A stretch of DNA of 59,737 bases from Sporolactobacillus spathodeae (GCF_016908935.1 NZ_JAFBEV010000019.1:1-59737), one strand, 5' to 3'; numbered from the stretch's first letter, positions 17,992 through 30,733 are shown. The notes: generated by a model not told the origin, from the sequence alone. Made by a program: numbers and translations.

Positions 17992-18495
17992 ATGAGCAAT
18001 GAAAAAATCTTGGAAGCCAAAAAACAGACGGTCAGCGAAATTGCTGATAAACTGAAGGAAAGCGCGGCTATTATTGCTGTGAACTACCGCGGTCTCTCTG
18101 TTTCTGAAGTGACTGAACTTCGGAAAGAGCTTCGCGAAGCCGGTGTGGAATACAAGGTGTACAAAAACACTTTTGTTCGCCGCGCGACAGAATTGACTGG
18201 TCTGACTGATTTTGATGCGTCTCTCACGGGACCGACTGCTGTTTCATTCAGCAAAGAAGACGTGATTGCGCCAGCTAAAGTTCTTTTCAACTTTGCAAAA
18301 GATCATGAAGCACTCGAAATCAAATCTGGAATTATTGAAGGCAAGGTTGCACCTGTGGAACAGCTTAAGGCACTTGCTGAATTGCCGTCCAGAGAAGGAC
18401 TGCTTTCGATGCTGGCCAATGTGCTTCAGGCACCGATTGCCGGTTTTGCACGCAGCGTAAAGGCTGTTGCAGAGAAAAAGGAACAAGAAGCTTAA
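17992..18495 (+). CDS. rplJ: 50S ribosomal protein L10
   Basis: A 167-residue protein at the base of the L7/L12 stalk. The N-terminal rRNA-binding part includes [14 protein letters not shown] and the L10 hallmark [12 protein letters not shown]; the C-terminal helix that binds L12 dimers ends [11 protein letters not shown]. The ATG at 17992 follows AGGGAGGTG. Controlled by the L10 leader. Confidence 0.97.
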   Translation: MSNEKILEAKKQTVSEIADKLKESAAIIAVNYRGLSVSEVTELRKELREAGVEYKVYKNTFVRRATELTGLTDFDASLTGPTAVSFSKEDVIAPAKVLFNFAKDHEALEIKSGIIEGKVAPVEQLKALAELPSREGLLSMLANVLQAPIAGFARSVKAVAEKKEQEA

Positions 18496-18554
18496 TTGCA
18501 AGCTAAACGAAGAAAATAACAAATAACAATTAAATCCAGGGAGGATTAATTTCA

Positions 18555-18917
18555 ATGACTAAAGAAGATATCATTGGCGCAATTAAAGAGATGTCCGTTC
18601 TTGAATTGAACGACCTCGTTAAAGCAATCGAAGAAGAATTCGGTGTAACTGCTGCTGCAGCTGTTGCTGCTCCGGCTGCCGGCGGTGCTGCTGCAGAAGA
18701 AGAAAAAACGGAATTCGATGTTATCCTTGCTGATGCAGGCGCACAGAAGATCAAGGTTATCAAAGTTGTCCGCGAAATCACAGGTCTTGGCCTGAAAGAC
18801 GCTAAGGCTCTTGTTGATGGCGCGCCGAAGGCTGTTAAGGAAGGCGCAGCTAAAGAAGAAGCTGAAGAAATCAAAGCTAAACTTGAAGAAGTTGGCGCAA
18901 AGATTGAATTGAAATAA
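18555..18917 (+). CDS. rplL: 50S ribosomal protein L7/L12
   Basis: A 120-residue acidic stalk protein that recruits translation GTPases. N-terminal dimerisation domain, an alanine-rich hinge (about residues 35-52: [17 protein letters not shown]) and the C-terminal domain with [18 protein letters not shown]. Present in several copies per ribosome. Followed by a strong terminator. Confidence 0.98.
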   Translation: MTKEDIIGAIKEMSVLELNDLVKAIEEEFGVTAAAAVAAPAAGGAAAEEEKTEFDVILADAGAQKIKVIKVVREITGLGLKDAKALVDGAPKAVKEGAAKEEAEEIKAKLEEVGAKIELK

Positions 18918-18929
18918 GTTCAATTGAGG

Positions 18930-18960
18930 AGCCCGCGCTTGCGCGGGCTTTTCTTATTTT
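18930..18960 (+). terminator. Terminator after rplL
   Basis: AGCCCGCGC and GCGCGGGCT (18930-18949) with a two-base centre, then TTTTCTTATTTT. Strong intrinsic terminator. Confidence 0.92.
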
Positions 18961-19107
18961 TGAGGATTTTTTTAGAAGAAAACGCTGGCGAGGCTCTTTT
19001 GGAAGTAATCAACCGGGCAGCTAGGTATATTTTTACCTTTTGTAGTCAAAACAAGTAGGTGTCTGCTGCTTGCCGGGCTGGCTTCCTGTTGAAGGAGACG
19101 ATAACTG

Positions 19108-19704
19108 ATGAATGAACATTATTATACGGAACATCCACAGTCGGCGAGCGATCGCCAGTCATTCAAGACTGAGCTTAAAGGCACGTCGCTTGCATTTGTA
19201 ACGGATGCCGGTGTTTTTTCAAAAAGCAGCGTTGATTTCGGTTCGAGACTGCTGATCGAAACATTTCGCGAACCGGAAATCGATGGACCGATTCTTGATA
19301 TGGGCTGCGGATACGGTCCGATCGGAATCAGCCTAGGCAAGTGTTACAAGACTCGGAAAATCATTATGGCAGATATTAATGAACGTGCCGTGCAACTTGC
19401 TGCGGAAAATGCTCGAAAGAATCAGGTCAACGCGGATGTACTGCAAAGCTTTTTATTCGAAAAGATTACAGGAGACTTCGCATCGATTGTTTCCAATCCG
19501 CCAATTCGCGCTGGAAAAAAAGTCGTTCATCAGATCTTCTCGGAAAGCTTCCGCTTTTTGAAGTCTGGTGGCACGTTTTGGACGGTCGTTCAGAAAAAGC
19601 AGGGTGCACCGTCCGCATTTGCGGCGCTCGAAGAAATCTTTGATGCGGTCGAGGTGGCTGAACGAAAAAAAGGTTACCACATTTTTTGTGCAAAAAAGCT
19701 TTGA
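19108..19704 (+). CDS. ybxB: YbxB, class I methyltransferase of the RsmC type
   Basis: A 198-residue SAM-dependent methyltransferase. SAM-binding motif I is LDMGCGYGPIG, the acidic end of strand 2 is ADINERAV, and the catalytic motif IV is SNPPIRAGK, typical of enzymes acting on guanine N2 in rRNA. It is half the length of E. coli RsmC, as usual for Firmicutes. The substrate here is inferred. The gene lies between rplL and rpoB as in B. subtilis; its stop codon is inside the rpoB promoter. Confidence 0.9.
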   Translation: MNEHYYTEHPQSASDRQSFKTELKGTSLAFVTDAGVFSKSSVDFGSRLLIETFREPEIDGPILDMGCGYGPIGISLGKCYKTRKIIMADINERAVQLAAENARKNQVNADVLQSFLFEKITGDFASIVSNPPIRAGKKVVHQIFSESFRFLKSGGTFWTVVQKKQGAPSAFAALEEIFDAVEVAERKKGYHIFCAKKL

Positions 19705-19729
19705 CATGGAAATTTGGTTATGGTATTAT
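19701..19729 (+). promoter_or_regulatory. Sigma-A promoter of rpoB-rpoC
   Basis: TTGACA (19701-19706), 17-base spacer, TATTAT (19724-19729). The -35 hexamer overlaps the ybxB stop codon. A short hairpin TTCCC..GGGAA lies in the following 140-base leader. Confidence 0.85.
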
Positions 19730-19868
19730 GTTATAATGCTAATATTGATATAATTGTCGTTTATAATTCCCTGATTTTGGGAATGCTTTATAAATAATTT
19801 TTGAATCCCGGTAAGCTGGAAGTTTGGGTTGCCGATTTTTAATATGCTCGATTTGAGGGGTGAATTAG

Positions 19869-22800
19869 TTGACAGGTCAACTCGTACAATACGGACGCCA
19901 CCGCCAGCGCAGGAGCTACGCTCGCATTAAAGAAGTGCTGGAACTCCCTAACCTGATTGAAATTCAGACAGCCTCTTATCAATGGTTCCTTGATGAAGGT
20001 ATTAGGGAAATGTTTCAGGACATCTCCCCGGTGGAAGATTTTACGGGGAATCTCGTTTTGGAATTTGTCGATTATAGTTTGGGAGAACCCAAATATTCGG
20101 TTGACGAATCAAAATCGCGCGATGTAACTTATGCGGCACCGCTTCGTGTCAAAGTTCGCCTGATTAATAAGGAAACTGGTGAAGTGAAAGAACAGGAAGT
20201 CTTCATGGGCGACTTCCCGTTGATGACGGAAGCAGGTACCTTTATTATCAATGGGGCGGAACGAGTGATTGTATCACAGCTCGTTCGTTCGCCAAGTGTT
20301 TATTTTAATGAAAAAGTAGATAAAAACGGCAAAAAAGGTTTCGGCGCGACGGTTATTCCGAACCGCGGCGCATGGCTTGAATATGAAACAGATGCCAAGG
20401 ATGTTGCTTATGTCCGAATCGACCGTACAAGGAAAGTTCCAGTAACGGTTCTTTTGCGTTCTCTCGGATTCAGCAGTGATCAGGAAATTATCGATTTGCT
20501 AGGCGATGATGAATTCCTAAGAAACACGCTCGAAAAAGATAATACAGACAACACGGACAAGGCGCTGGTTGAAATCTACGAACGTCTGCGTCCGGGCGAA
20601 CCGCCGACCGTCGAGAATGCGAAGAGTCTCCTCGAAGCACGTTTTTTCGATCCGAAACGTTATGATCTGGCCAATGTTGGCCGCTATAAAATGAACAAGA
20701 AGCTGAATATTAAAAATCGGCTTTTCAACCAGCGATTGGCTGAAAAATTGATCGACCCGGAAACCGGAGAAATTGTCGCCAATGAGGGTACACTGCTCGA
20801 TCGCCGAACACTGGATCGCCTTCTACCTGTTATTGAGAAGAAGCTGGGCTTTGTGGAATACACCCCGCACGACGGCGTAATCGCCGGACAGACAGTCAGG
20901 CTGCAGTCGATCAGTGTTTATTCACCTCTGGATGAAGACAAGGGAAAAATCATCAAGGTTATTGGTAATTGCGGCATCGATACGGCCATCAAGCATATTA
21001 CACCGGCAGATATTCTGTCTTCGATCAACTATTTCTTTAATCTGCTCCATGGTATCGGCGACACGGATGATATCGACCATTTGGGCAACCGCCGCCTGCG
21101 TTCAGTCGGCGAATTGCTACAGAATCAGTTCCGGATCGGCTTGTCGCGTATGGAACGCGTGATCCGTGAAAGAATGTCAATTCAGGATACAAACAGCATT
21201 ACGCCGCAGGCGCTGATTAATATTCGCCCGGTGATTGCGTCAATTAAAGAATTCTTCGGCAGTTCTCAGCTGTCCCAGTTTATGGATCAGACGAACCCGC
21301 TTGCTGAGCTGACACATAAGAGAAGGCTTTCTGCCCTTGGACCTGGCGGTTTGACTCGTGAACGTGCCGGCATGGAAGTGCGTGACGTTCACTATTCACA
21401 CTATGGCCGTATGTGCCCGATTGAAACGCCTGAAGGTCCGAACATCGGGCTGATTAACTCCCTATCGAGTTATGCCCGGGTCAACAAATACGGGTTCATC
21501 GAGACGCCATATCGGCGCGTCGATCCCGATACCGGAAAAGTAACAGAACATATCGATTATCTGACTGCAGACGAAGAAGATAACTACGTTGTGGCCCAGG
21601 CAAACGCAGAACTGACTGAAGATGGGGCTTTCACAGAAGATCATATTCTCGCGCGTTTCAGAAGTGAGAATTTGGTTGTGCATAAAGATCGCGTCGATTA
21701 TATGGATGTTTCGCCGAAACAGGTTGTTTCCGTCGCTTCCGCCTGCATCCCGTTCCTTGCAAACGATGACTCGAACCGTGCGCTGATGGGCGCCAACATG
21801 CAGCGTCAGGCCGTACCGCTTTTGAATCCGGAAGCACCGCTCGTTGGAACTGGTATGGAATACGTGTCTGCACGTGACTCTGGTGCGGCAATCCGCTCCA
21901 AACATCGCGGACGTGTGGAGTTTGTTTCTGCAAGAGAAATCCGTATTCGCACGCTTGAGAATGTGGACGGCAAGGAAACAGTCGGCGATGTTGTTTCTTA
22001 TAAATTATCGAAATTCGAACGTTCCAACCAAGGCATGTGCTATAACCAGAAACCGATAGTCGAAACCGGTATGGTTGTGAAGAAGGGTGAGATTATCGCC
22101 GATGGTCCATCGATGGATAAAGGCGAGTTGGCCCTTGGACGCAACGTTCTGGTCGGCTTTATGACTTGGAACGGCTATAACTATGAAGATGCCGTTATCA
22201 TGAGCGAGAAACTAGTCAAAGATGATGTCTACACATCGATCCATATTGAGGAATATGAATCAGATGCTCGCGACACGAAACTCGGACCGGAAGATATTAC
22301 GCGTGACATTCCGAACGTCGGCGAAGATGCATTGAAAAATCTCGACGATCGAGGCATTATTCGTATCGGTGCCGAAGTGCGTGACGGCGATATTCTTGTT
22401 GGTAAAGTAACGCCAAAAGGTGTGACCGAGCTGACTGCTGAAGAACGGTTGCTCCATGCTATTTTCGGCGAAAAAGCACGTGAAGTGCGTGATACATCAC
22501 TGAAAGTACCACATGGCGGCGGCGGAATTGTGCATGATGTTAAGATATTCACGCGCGAGGCTGGCGATGAACTGCCACCGGGCGTCAATGAATTGGTTCG
22601 CGTTTATATTGTTCAGAAACGTAAGATTCACGAAGGCGACAAGATGGCCGGACGACACGGAAACAAGGGTGTCATTTCAAAGATCCTTCCAGAAGAAGAT
22701 ATGCCATTTCTTCCGAGTGGCCGTCCGCTCGATATCATGTTGAACCCTCTGGGTGTACCATCGCGAATGAATATCGGACAGGTGCTTGAATTGCATCTTG

Positions 22801-23390
22801 GTATGGCCGCCCGCGAACTCGGCATTCACGTGGCAACGCCTGTTTTTGACGGGGCGCGTGAAGAAGATGTCTGGAGCACACTTGAAGAAGCGGGACTTTC
22901 CCGCGATGGGAAAACGATTCTTTATGATGGCCGGACAGGTGAGCCGTTTGACAACCGGGTATCTGTCGGTGTGATGTATATGATCAAACTGGCACACATG
23001 GTTGATGATAAGCTACATGCTCGTTCGACTGGACCTTACTCGCTTGTCACTCAGCAGCCGCTTGGTGGTAAAGCACAGTTTGGTGGCCAGCGATTTGGTG
23101 AAATGGAAGTTTGGGCGCTGGAAGCTTACGGCGCTGCCCATACACTTCAGGAAATTCTGACCGTAAAATCCGACGACGTGGTTGGTCGTGTCAAAACATA
23201 CGAAGCTATTGTTAAAGGCGAGAACGTGCCGGAACCTGGTGTACCAGAAGCGTTCAAAGTGCTTATTAAGGAATTGCAAAGTCTTGGCATGGATGTCAAA
23301 GTGCTTGCGGCTGACCATTCTGAGATCGTCATCAAGGAACTTGAAGATGAAGAAGAAACGCTGGATGACAGCCTGAACGTGCAAGTCTGA
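19869..23390 (+). CDS. rpoB: RNA polymerase beta subunit
   Basis: A 1173-residue catalytic subunit. It begins with TTG at 19869 after GAGGGGTGA and gives the usual [20 protein letters not shown]. The rifampicin pocket ([17 protein letters not shown] and [12 protein letters not shown]) has sensitive-type residues. The C-terminal clamp region [24 protein letters not shown] is complete. The acidic tail of the B. subtilis protein is shortened to [16 protein letters not shown]. Confidence 0.98.
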   Translation: MTGQLVQYGRHRQRRSYARIKEVLELPNLIEIQTASYQWFLDEGIREMFQDISPVEDFTGNLVLEFVDYSLGEPKYSVDESKSRDVTYAAPLRVKVRLINKETGEVKEQEVFMGDFPLMTEAGTFIINGAERVIVSQLVRSPSVYFNEKVDKNGKKGFGATVIPNRGAWLEYETDAKDVAYVRIDRTRKVPVTVLLRSLGFSSDQEIIDLLGDDEFLRNTLEKDNTDNTDKALVEIYERLRPGEPPTVENAKSLLEARFFDPKRYDLANVGRYKMNKKLNIKNRLFNQRLAEKLIDPETGEIVANEGTLLDRRTLDRLLPVIEKKLGFVEYTPHDGVIAGQTVRLQSISVYSPLDEDKGKIIKVIGNCGIDTAIKHITPADILSSINYFFNLLHGIGDTDDIDHLGNRRLRSVGELLQNQFRIGLSRMERVIRERMSIQDTNSITPQALINIRPVIASIKEFFGSSQLSQFMDQTNPLAELTHKRRLSALGPGGLTRERAGMEVRDVHYSHYGRMCPIETPEGPNIGLINSLSSYARVNKYGFIETPYRRVDPDTGKVTEHIDYLTADEEDNYVVAQANAELTEDGAFTEDHILARFRSENLVVHKDRVDYMDVSPKQVVSVASACIPFLANDDSNRALMGANMQRQAVPLLNPEAPLVGTGMEYVSARDSGAAIRSKHRGRVEFVSAREIRIRTLENVDGKETVGDVVSYKLSKFERSNQGMCYNQKPIVETGMVVKKGEIIADGPSMDKGELALGRNVLVGFMTWNGYNYEDAVIMSEKLVKDDVYTSIHIEEYESDARDTKLGPEDITRDIPNVGEDALKNLDDRGIIRIGAEVRDGDILVGKVTPKGVTELTAEERLLHAIFGEKAREVRDTSLKVPHGGGGIVHDVKIFTREAGDELPPGVNELVRVYIVQKRKIHEGDKMAGRHGNKGVISKILPEEDMPFLPSGRPLDIMLNPLGVPSRMNIGQVLELHLGMAARELGIHVATPVFDGAREEDVWSTLEEAGLSRDGKTILYDGRTGEPFDNRVSVGVMYMIKLAHMVDDKLHARSTGPYSLVTQQPLGGKAQFGGQRFGEMEVWALEAYGAAHTLQEILTVKSDDVVGRVKTYEAIVKGENVPEPGVPEAFKVLIKELQSLGMDVKVLAADHSEIVIKELEDEEETLDDSLNVQV

Positions 23391-23518
23391 GCAAGGGAAT
23401 ACCTGCCTTCGGACCGCTCATAATCAGCATTATTATCGAACCAGCTAGAAAGAACAACTCGGCATCAAAACGGGTGGCGTAAGAACCATACACTGAAAAT
23501 ATAAGGGAGGTTGCCCCC

Positions 23519-26500
23519 TTGCTGGATGTTAATAAATTTGAGTTCATGAAGATTGGTTTAGCATCACCGGATAAAATCCGCTCTTGGTCGCATGGCGAGG
23601 TCAAAAAACCGGAAACGATCAATTACAGGACACTTAAACCTGAAAAGGATGGTCTGTTCTGCGAAAGGATTTTTGGACCGACAAAAGACTGGGAATGTCA
23701 TTGTGGTAAGTACAAACGCGTTCGCTATAAAGGCGTTGTCTGCGACCGATGCGGCGTCGAGGTCACACGGGCGAAAGTCCGCCGTGAACGCATGGGACAC
23801 ATTGAATTGGCAGCCCCTGTGTCGCATATCTGGTATTTTAAAGGAATTCCGAGCCGCATGGGTCTGCTGCTTGACATGTCCCCACGCGCTCTTGAAGAAG
23901 TTATTTACTTTGCTTCATACGTAGTCATTGAACCTGGCGATACACCTTTGGAGAAAAAGCAATTGCTTTCTGAAAAGGAATACCGCAGCTATCGTGAAAA
24001 ATACAGCAATGCCTTCAAAGCAGGCATGGGCGCCGAATCAATTAAGAAGTTGTTGCAAGATGTTGATCTGGACAAAGAGTCAGCAGCCCTGCAGGATGAA
24101 CTGAAATCAGTTCAAGGCCAACGAAGGACCCGCGCGGTGAAAAGACTGGAAGTTATTGAAGCCTTCCGCGAATCCGGCAATGAACCATCTTGGATGATCT
24201 TGGACGTTCTGCCGGTTATTCCGCCGGAACTGCGTCCAATGGTACAGTTAGACGGCGGACGCTTCGCAACGTCCGATTTAAACGACCTGTACCGACGGGT
24301 AATTAACCGTAACAACCGACTGAAGCGGCTGCTTGAACTGGGTGCGCCGAGCATTATCGTTCAAAACGAAAAGCGTATGCTTCAGGAAGCGGTCGACTCT
24401 CTGATCGACAACGGCCGTCGTGGTCGTCCGGTTACCGGTCCTGGCAACCGTCCACTCAAATCCCTATCCCATATGCTTAAAGGGAAACAGGGGCGTTTCC
24501 GTCAGAACCTGCTCGGAAAACGTGTCGATTATTCAGGACGTTCAGTTATCGCGGTTGGGCCAAGCCTGCATATGTATCAATGTGGTCTGCCGAAAGAAAT
24601 GGCTATTGAATTGTTCAAGCCGTTTGTCATGAAGGAATTGGTCAGCCGTGGGATTACCAATAATATCAAGAGCGCAAAACGCAAAGTTGAGAAGCTGAGT
24701 CCAGATATCTGGGGCGTTCTCGAAGACGTCATCAAGGAACATCCAGTGCTTCTGAACCGTGCGCCAACGCTGCACCGACTCGGCATCCAGGCATTCGAAC
24801 CGACGATTGTCGAAGGACGCGCCATTCGTCTACACCCGCTCGTTTGTACAGCATATAACGCTGACTTCGACGGTGACCAGATGGCTGTTCACGTGCCGCT
24901 TTCGGGCGAAGCACAAGCTGAAGCTCGTCTGTTGATGCTTGGCGCCCAGAACATTCTGAATCCAAAGGATGGCAAGCCGATTGTTACACCGTCTCAGGAC
25001 ATGGTGCTCGGTAACTATTACCTGACTTTGGAACGTAAAGGGGCAACGGGTGAAGGCAAAGTATTCAAAGATGATGATGAAGTGATGCTTGCTTATCAGA
25101 ACGGTTATGTACATCTGCATTCCCGTATCGCGATTCCAGCATCTGCTACACATAATCCGACCTTTACGGAAGAACAGAATAAGAAATACTTGCTGACAAC
25201 GGTAGGTAAAATTATTTTTAACCATATTCTGCCGCCAGCATTCCCTTATATCAACGAACCGACGGATGCCAACTTGCAAGTAGCAACGCCCGATAAATAT
25301 TTTGTGGCGATGGGTTCGGATGTTCCAAAAGTGATTGCTGAACGTGATGAGATTCCGCCTTTTAAAAAGGGTTATCTCGGACATATTATCGCGGAAGTGT
25401 TCAAGCGATATAAAGTGACTGAGACGTCCAAATTCCTGGACAGACTGAAAGCTCTCGGCTTCCAGTATTCAACGAAGGCCGGTATTACCGTTGGTGTATC
25501 CGATGTTATCGTCCTTCCGGAAAAACAGGAAATTCTATCTGCTGCAGAAGACAATGTCGAGAAAGTGACCAAACAGTTCCGACGCGGGCTGATCACGGAA
25601 GATGAACGCTATGAACGTATTGTCGGTATTTGGAGCGACGCAAAAGACACGATTCAGTCGAAACTGATGGACTCCCTGGAAAAAACGAACCCGATTTTCA
25701 TGATGAGTGATTCTGGGGCTCGTGGTAACGCTTCGAACTTCACACAGCTCGCTGGTATGCGTGGATTGATGGCTGACCCTTCAGGCCGAATTATCGAACT
25801 ACCAATTATCTCCAGTTTCCGTGAAGGTTTGACCGTCCTAGAATACTTTATCTCGACGCACGGCGCGCGCAAAGGTTTGGCGGATACCGCGTTGAAAACG
25901 GCAAACTCAGGTTATCTGACCCGTCGTCTTGTCGATGTTGCTCAGGACGTCATTGTTCGTGAAGATGACTGCGGAACTGATCGCGGCATCGTTGTCCGTT
26001 CGATTCGTGAAGGCACAGAAGAAATCGAAAGTCTTTATGATCGTTTGGTAGGCCGTACATCCAATCAGACGGTTTACCATCCGGATACGGATGAAATCCT
26101 CGTTCAAAAAAATGAATTGATAACAGAAGACATGGCATCTAAAATTGTCGACGCCGGCATTGAGGAAGTAGAAATTCGTACTGTATTTACGTGCGAGACG
26201 CGTCATGGTGTCTGCAAGAAATGCTATGGTCGTAACCTTGCGACGGGTTCGACAGTTGAAGTCGGAGAAGCTGTTGGTATCATCGCGGCTCAATCAATTG
26301 GTGAACCAGGTACCCAGCTGACGATGCGTACCTTCCATACGGGCGGTGTTGCCGGTGATGACATCACGCAAGGTCTCCCACGTATTCAAGAATTGTTTGA
26401 GGCCCGCAACCCTAAAGGGCAGGCTACTATTTCAGAAATCGACGGTGTGGTCACCTCGCTGACTGAACTGAAAGATAAGCGTGAGTTGGTTGTCAAAGGT

Positions 26501-27145
26501 GTATTGGAAACACGAACCTATACGATTCCGCTCAGCGCGCGTATGAAAGTCGGCGAAGGCAGCGAAGTCAAGGCTGGTGCGCCGCTGAATGAAGGTTCTA
26601 TTGATCCGAAGGAACTGCTTCATGTTGTCGGTCTACGTGGTGTTCAGAACTATCTGCTTCGCGAAGTGCAGAAAGTATATCGGATGCAGGGTGTTGAAAT
26701 CGGCGACAAGCATATCGAGGTTATGGTGCGTCAGATGATGCGTAAGATTCGTGTGCTTGATAGTGGGGATACGAGTGTTCTTCCAGGAGCGTTAATTGAT
26801 ATTCATCGTTTCAAAGATGACAACCGTGATGTGCTGCTTGCACGCAAGAATCCGGCGACTGGTCATCCGGTACTGCTCGGGATTACAAAAGCCGCTCTTG
26901 AAACAGAATCCTTCCTGTCTGCAGCGTCTTTCCAGGAAACAACGCGCGTGCTGACTGACGCAGCAATTAAAGGCAAGGTAGACGAACTTGTTGGTTTGAA
27001 GGAAAATGTTACAATCGGTAAGTTGATTCCTGCAGGAACTGGTATGGCCAAATATCGCAACATCGTACCAGTGACAGCGGATGAATTGGAAAAAGAAGCC
27101 AAAGAAAGCAAGGACGACGCAGAACTGATTAATCAAGAAAGCTGA
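23519..27145 (+). CDS. rpoC: RNA polymerase beta' subunit
   Basis: A 1208-residue subunit holding the active-site magnesium in [12 protein letters not shown]. The N-terminal zinc site is [20 protein letters not shown], a second zinc site contains [14 protein letters not shown], and the trigger loop is [11 protein letters not shown]. The start is TTG at 23519 after AAGGGAGG, as for rpoB. 128 bases without features separate it from rpoB. Confidence 0.98.
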   Translation: MLDVNKFEFMKIGLASPDKIRSWSHGEVKKPETINYRTLKPEKDGLFCERIFGPTKDWECHCGKYKRVRYKGVVCDRCGVEVTRAKVRRERMGHIELAAPVSHIWYFKGIPSRMGLLLDMSPRALEEVIYFASYVVIEPGDTPLEKKQLLSEKEYRSYREKYSNAFKAGMGAESIKKLLQDVDLDKESAALQDELKSVQGQRRTRAVKRLEVIEAFRESGNEPSWMILDVLPVIPPELRPMVQLDGGRFATSDLNDLYRRVINRNNRLKRLLELGAPSIIVQNEKRMLQEAVDSLIDNGRRGRPVTGPGNRPLKSLSHMLKGKQGRFRQNLLGKRVDYSGRSVIAVGPSLHMYQCGLPKEMAIELFKPFVMKELVSRGITNNIKSAKRKVEKLSPDIWGVLEDVIKEHPVLLNRAPTLHRLGIQAFEPTIVEGRAIRLHPLVCTAYNADFDGDQMAVHVPLSGEAQAEARLLMLGAQNILNPKDGKPIVTPSQDMVLGNYYLTLERKGATGEGKVFKDDDEVMLAYQNGYVHLHSRIAIPASATHNPTFTEEQNKKYLLTTVGKIIFNHILPPAFPYINEPTDANLQVATPDKYFVAMGSDVPKVIAERDEIPPFKKGYLGHIIAEVFKRYKVTETSKFLDRLKALGFQYSTKAGITVGVSDVIVLPEKQEILSAAEDNVEKVTKQFRRGLITEDERYERIVGIWSDAKDTIQSKLMDSLEKTNPIFMMSDSGARGNASNFTQLAGMRGLMADPSGRIIELPIISSFREGLTVLEYFISTHGARKGLADTALKTANSGYLTRRLVDVAQDVIVREDDCGTDRGIVVRSIREGTEEIESLYDRLVGRTSNQTVYHPDTDEILVQKNELITEDMASKIVDAGIEEVEIRTVFTCETRHGVCKKCYGRNLATGSTVEVGEAVGIIAAQSIGEPGTQLTMRTFHTGGVAGDDITQGLPRIQELFEARNPKGQATISEIDGVVTSLTELKDKRELVVKGVLETRTYTIPLSARMKVGEGSEVKAGAPLNEGSIDPKELLHVVGLRGVQNYLLREVQKVYRMQGVEIGDKHIEVMVRQMMRKIRVLDSGDTSVLPGALIDIHRFKDDNRDVLLARKNPATGHPVLLGITKAALETESFLSAASFQETTRVLTDAAIKGKVDELVGLKENVTIGKLIPAGTGMAKYRNIVPVTADELEKEAKESKDDAELINQES

Positions 27146-27152
27146 TCAGCTG

Positions 27153-27181
27153 TTGACACAGACTTTCTCTGATGCTATTAT
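27153..27181 (+). promoter_or_regulatory. Sigma-A promoter of ybxF and the str operon
   Basis: TTGACA (27153-27158), 17-base spacer, TATTAT (27176-27181), 7 bases after the rpoC stop. Confidence 0.85.
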
Positions 27182-27226
27182 ATCTGAGTGTTCTTGCACA
27201 CTGGTTACTTTGGAGGATATATTTTG

Positions 27227-27478
27227 ATGTCTTATGAAAAAGTGACACAAGCAAAGAACGGAATTATTATTGGCACGAAACAAGCGCTGAAAGCACTGAA
27301 GGAAAACCGCGTCGCAGAAGTGATTATTGCTGAAGATGCGGATGTCCGCGTGACCAATAAAATACTGACTCTAGCGGAAGAACTTGATGTGCCGGTGCAT
27401 GTCGTTGATTCGATGAAGAAGCTCGGTCAGGCTTGCGGTATTGAAGTCGGGGCATCGGCCGTCGCGATAAAAAAATAA
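27227..27478 (+). CDS. ybxF: YbxF, L7Ae-type k-turn-binding protein
   Basis: An 83-residue protein of the L7Ae/L30e/S12e family; B. subtilis YbxF binds kink-turn RNAs. Visible features are the [24 protein letters not shown] helix-strand unit and the loop ending [20 protein letters not shown]. The ATG at 27227 is preceded by TTGGAGG. First gene of the str cluster. Confidence 0.92.
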   Translation: MSYEKVTQAKNGIIIGTKQALKALKENRVAEVIIAEDADVRVTNKILTLAEELDVPVHVVDSMKKLGQACGIEVGASAVAIKK

Positions 27479-27517
27479 TGTTTTTGCGGGAGACATCTCC
27501 TGCAAAAACAATTTTTT
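27479..27517 (+). terminator. Terminator-like hairpin between ybxF and rpsL
   Basis: TGTTTTTGCGGGAGA and TCTCCTGCAAAAACA form a near-perfect 15-bp stem (27479-27510) with a two-base centre, then ATTTTTT. It follows the ybxF stop directly. No strong promoter is seen before rpsL, so it may attenuate the str operon. Confidence 0.7.
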
Positions 27518-27577
27518 GCGAAAAAAAGGAACCGCCTGGATCAGTGGTATTAGAATATTGAAAGGAGGAACAGGTAA

Positions 27578-27991
27578 ATGCCTACAATTAATCAATTAAT
27601 TCGTCAGGGACGTAAGTCAAAAATCAAGAAATCCACTTCACCTGCTCTGAACAGAGGGTACAACAGTTTTAAGAAATCATTAACGAATGATTTCGCGCCG
27701 CAGAAACGAGGCGTGTGCACACGTGTTGGCACACTGACCCCTAAGAAACCGAACTCTGCGCTCCGTAAATATGCGCGTGTCCGTCTGTCCAACAACATTG
27801 AAGTGAACGCCTATATTCCGGGTATCGGTCACAACCTTCAGGAACACAGTGTTGTGCTGATCCGTGGCGGACGTGTCAAAGACCTTCCTGGTGTGCGTTA
27901 TCACGTTATCCGCGGCGCACTCGATACGGCAAGCGTTGTCGATCGGAAGCAAAGCCGCTCGAAATACGGCGCAAAGAGACCGAAAGGTTAA
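27578..27991 (+). CDS. rpsL: 30S ribosomal protein S12
   Basis: A 137-residue decoding-centre protein. The loop [15 protein letters not shown] has the lysine found in streptomycin-sensitive strains, and the second conserved loop is [24 protein letters not shown] precedes the ATG at 27578. First ribosomal protein gene of the str operon (rpsL, rpsG, fusA, tuf). Confidence 0.98.
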   Translation: MPTINQLIRQGRKSKIKKSTSPALNRGYNSFKKSLTNDFAPQKRGVCTRVGTLTPKKPNSALRKYARVRLSNNIEVNAYIPGIGHNLQEHSVVLIRGGRVKDLPGVRYHVIRGALDTASVVDRKQSRSKYGAKRPKG

Positions 27992-28021
27992 TCATAGAAC
28001 AAGTAGAAAGGAGGAACTATT

Positions 28022-28492
28022 ATGCCTAGAAAAGGTCCTGTTGAAAGACGTGACGTACTGCCTGACCCGCTTTATAATTCCAAGCTGGTTACACGGCTGA
28101 TCAATCGTATTATGAAAGATGGCAAAAGAGGTAAAGCACAAACGATCCTCTATGATGCCTTTGATTTAATTAAGGAACGCGCGAACCAAGAACCTATGGA
28201 AGTGTTCGAACAGGCATTGAAGAATGTTATGCCCGTTCTTGAAGTAAAAGCTCGCCGTGTCGGAGGTTCTAACTACCAGGTGCCGGTAGAAGTTCGTCCG
28301 GAACGCCGCACGACTCTCGGTCTGCGTTATCTGGTTAATTATTCGAGACTTCGCGGTGAAAAGACAATGGTTGAACGTTTGGCCAACGAAATTATCGATG
28401 CATCAAACAACACGGGTGCTTCGGTAAAGAAACGCGAAGATATGCACAAGATGGCGGAAGCAAACAAAGCATTCGCTCATTATCGTTGGTAA
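28022..28492 (+). CDS. rpsG: 30S ribosomal protein S7
   Basis: A 156-residue primary 16S rRNA-binding protein of the 30S head, near the E site. Signature [21 protein letters not shown] is complete, as are [12 protein letters not shown] and the C-terminal [20 protein letters not shown]. In E. coli S7 is the translational repressor of the str operon. AAAGGAGG precedes the ATG. Confidence 0.98.
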   Translation: MPRKGPVERRDVLPDPLYNSKLVTRLINRIMKDGKRGKAQTILYDAFDLIKERANQEPMEVFEQALKNVMPVLEVKARRVGGSNYQVPVEVRPERRTTLGLRYLVNYSRLRGEKTMVERLANEIIDASNNTGASVKKREDMHKMAEANKAFAHYRW

Positions 28493-28522
28493 TTATCCAA
28501 ACTATAGGAAGGAGAGAAAATC

Positions 28523-30601
28523 ATGGCAAGGGAATTCTCCTTGGAAAATACGCGTAATATCGGTATTATGGCGCATATTGATGCGGGTAAAACGACAACG
28601 ACTGAACGTATTCTTTTCTATTCCGGCCGTATTCACAAAATTGGTGAAACCCATGAAGGGGCTTCACAGATGGACTGGATGGACCAGGAAAAAGAACGTG
28701 GAATTACGATCACGTCTGCTGCGACGACTGCTCAATGGAAGAATCATCGGATTAACATCATCGATACGCCAGGACACGTCGATTTCACGGTTGAAGTTGA
28801 ACGTTCCCTGCGTGTCCTTGACGGCGCAGTAACGGTTCTTGACGCACAGTCCGGAGTGGAACCGCAGACGGAAACTGTTTGGCGTCAGGCGACAACTTAT
28901 GGCGTTCCGAGAATCGTATTCGTCAATAAGATGGATAAGATTGGTGCCAACTTTCTCTATTCATGCAAGACATTGCATGAAAGGCTGCAGGCCAATGCAC
29001 ACCCGATTCAGTTGCCAATGGGCGCTGAAGACGACTATAAGGGCGAAATCGACCTTGTAACGATGAAAGCTTATATCTACGAAGATGACCTTGGTTCAAT
29101 TATTGATGCGGAAGAAATTCCGGATGAATATAAGGAACAGGCAGAAGAATACCATGACAAGTTGATTGAAGCGGTTGCTGATGTCGACGATGACATCATG
29201 GAAAAATATCTTGGCGGCGAGGAAATCTCGATTGACGAGCTGAAAGCTGCCATTCGTAAAGCGACTTGTGCCGTTAAGTTCTATCCGGTACTTTGCGGTA
29301 CGGCTTTCAAGAATAAGGGCGTGCAACACGTGCTGGATGCCACTATCGACTACCTGCCGTCTCCAGTCGACGTTCCAGCGATTAAGGGAACGCTGCCGGA
29401 CTCTGGCGAAGAAGTCGAACGTCCAGCCGATGACAATGCGCCATTTGCCGCTTTGGCCTTCAAAGTTATGACTGATCCATTTGTCGGTAAACTGACCTTC
29501 TTCCGCGTTTATTCAGGTACGGCGGAAGCCGGTTCTTATGTGCAGAACTCAACGAAGGATGCACGTGAACGCCTTGGTCGTATTCTTCAAATGCATGCCA
29601 ATCACCGTAGTGAAATCAAAAAGGTTTACTCGGGCGATATTGCCGCGGCTGTTGGTTTGAAGAACACAACAACTGGCGACACGCTCTGCGATGAAGGAAA
29701 CCTGATTGTTCTTGAATCGATGGAATTCCCTGACCCGGTTATCCACGTGGCTATCGAACCGAAATCGAAAGCCGATCAGGATAAAATGGGTATCGCTTTG
29801 GCTAAACTGGCTGAAGAAGATCCGACTTTCAAAACACATACTGACGAAGAAACGGGACAGACGATTATTGGTGGTATGGGTGAACTTCACTTGGATATCA
29901 TCGTTGACCGTATGCGCCGCGAATTCAAAGTTGATGCAAACGTCGGCAATCCGCAGGTTGCTTACCGTGAAACGCTGACAAAAGCAGGACGCGCTGAAGG
30001 TAAGTTTATCCGGCAGTCCGGTGGCCGCGGCCAGTATGGTCACGTTTGGATTGAATTCGAACCGCTCAAAGAGGGCGAAGGCTTTGTCTTTGAAAATAAG
30101 ATCGTCGGCGGTGTTGTTCCTCGCGAATACATCCCAGCGGTTGAACAAGGTTTGAAAGAAGCATTGCAAAACGGTCTGCTCGCCGGATACCCACTTATCG
30201 ATGTCAAAGCCGCATTGGTTGACGGTTCTTACCACGATGTCGATTCCAGTGAAATGGCCTTCAAAATTGCTGCTTCGATGGCATTGAAGAGTGCAAAAGG
30301 CGTCTGCGCGCCAGTTATCCTTGAACCGATTATGAAGGTAGAAGTCAGCATGCCGGAAGAATATCTCGGCGATATCATGGGCGACATCACGAGCCGTCGC
30401 GGTCGTGTGGATGGTATGGAAGCACGTGCCGGCGCTCAGGTTGTATCCGCTCATGTGCCGCTCTCTGAAATGTTCGGCTATGCGACAACGCTTCGTTCAT
30501 CAACACAGGGACGCGGAACGTTCACGATGCAATTCGATCACTATGAACAAGTTCCGAAGAGCGTCAGCGAAGAAATTATTAAGAAAGCAACGGGTGAATA
30601 A
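28523..30601 (+). CDS. fusA: Elongation factor G
   Basis: A 692-residue GTPase that drives translocation. G1 [14 protein letters not shown]3 DTPGHVDFT and G4 NKMDK are all present, followed by domains II-V with the domain IV region [15 protein letters not shown]. The diagnostic switch I threonine lies in ERGITITSA. Good ribosome binding site GGAAGGAGAG. Standard length. Confidence 0.98.
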   Translation: MAREFSLENTRNIGIMAHIDAGKTTTTERILFYSGRIHKIGETHEGASQMDWMDQEKERGITITSAATTAQWKNHRINIIDTPGHVDFTVEVERSLRVLDGAVTVLDAQSGVEPQTETVWRQATTYGVPRIVFVNKMDKIGANFLYSCKTLHERLQANAHPIQLPMGAEDDYKGEIDLVTMKAYIYEDDLGSIIDAEEIPDEYKEQAEEYHDKLIEAVADVDDDIMEKYLGGEEISIDELKAAIRKATCAVKFYPVLCGTAFKNKGVQHVLDATIDYLPSPVDVPAIKGTLPDSGEEVERPADDNAPFAALAFKVMTDPFVGKLTFFRVYSGTAEAGSYVQNSTKDARERLGRILQMHANHRSEIKKVYSGDIAAAVGLKNTTTGDTLCDEGNLIVLESMEFPDPVIHVAIEPKSKADQDKMGIALAKLAEEDPTFKTHTDEETGQTIIGGMGELHLDIIVDRMRREFKVDANVGNPQVAYRETLTKAGRAEGKFIRQSGGRGQYGHVWIEFEPLKEGEGFVFENKIVGGVVPREYIPAVEQGLKEALQNGLLAGYPLIDVKAALVDGSYHDVDSSEMAFKIAASMALKSAKGVCAPVILEPIMKVEVSMPEEYLGDIMGDITSRRGRVDGMEARAGAQVVSAHVPLSEMFGYATTLRSSTQGRGTFTMQFDHYEQVPKSVSEEIIKKATGE

Positions 30602-30733
30602 TTTTCGCCGGATTGCCTGATTGTCACACTTTGTTTTTTATTGTAAGCTAAGGAGTAGGACATGCTTCGTGTCCGTTACCTTACTGCATATAAATTAAAC
30701 TTTGCTATCAGAATTAAAGGAGGATATAAATCC

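Noticed and set aside
29549-30454. 301-codon open frame antisense to fusA
   Set aside because: A by-product of fusA codon use; no start signal and no recognisable domain.
30602-30733. Separate promoter for tuf
   Set aside because: Candidates such as TTGTCA-N17-TAAGCT match the -10 poorly; read-through from fusA is simpler.
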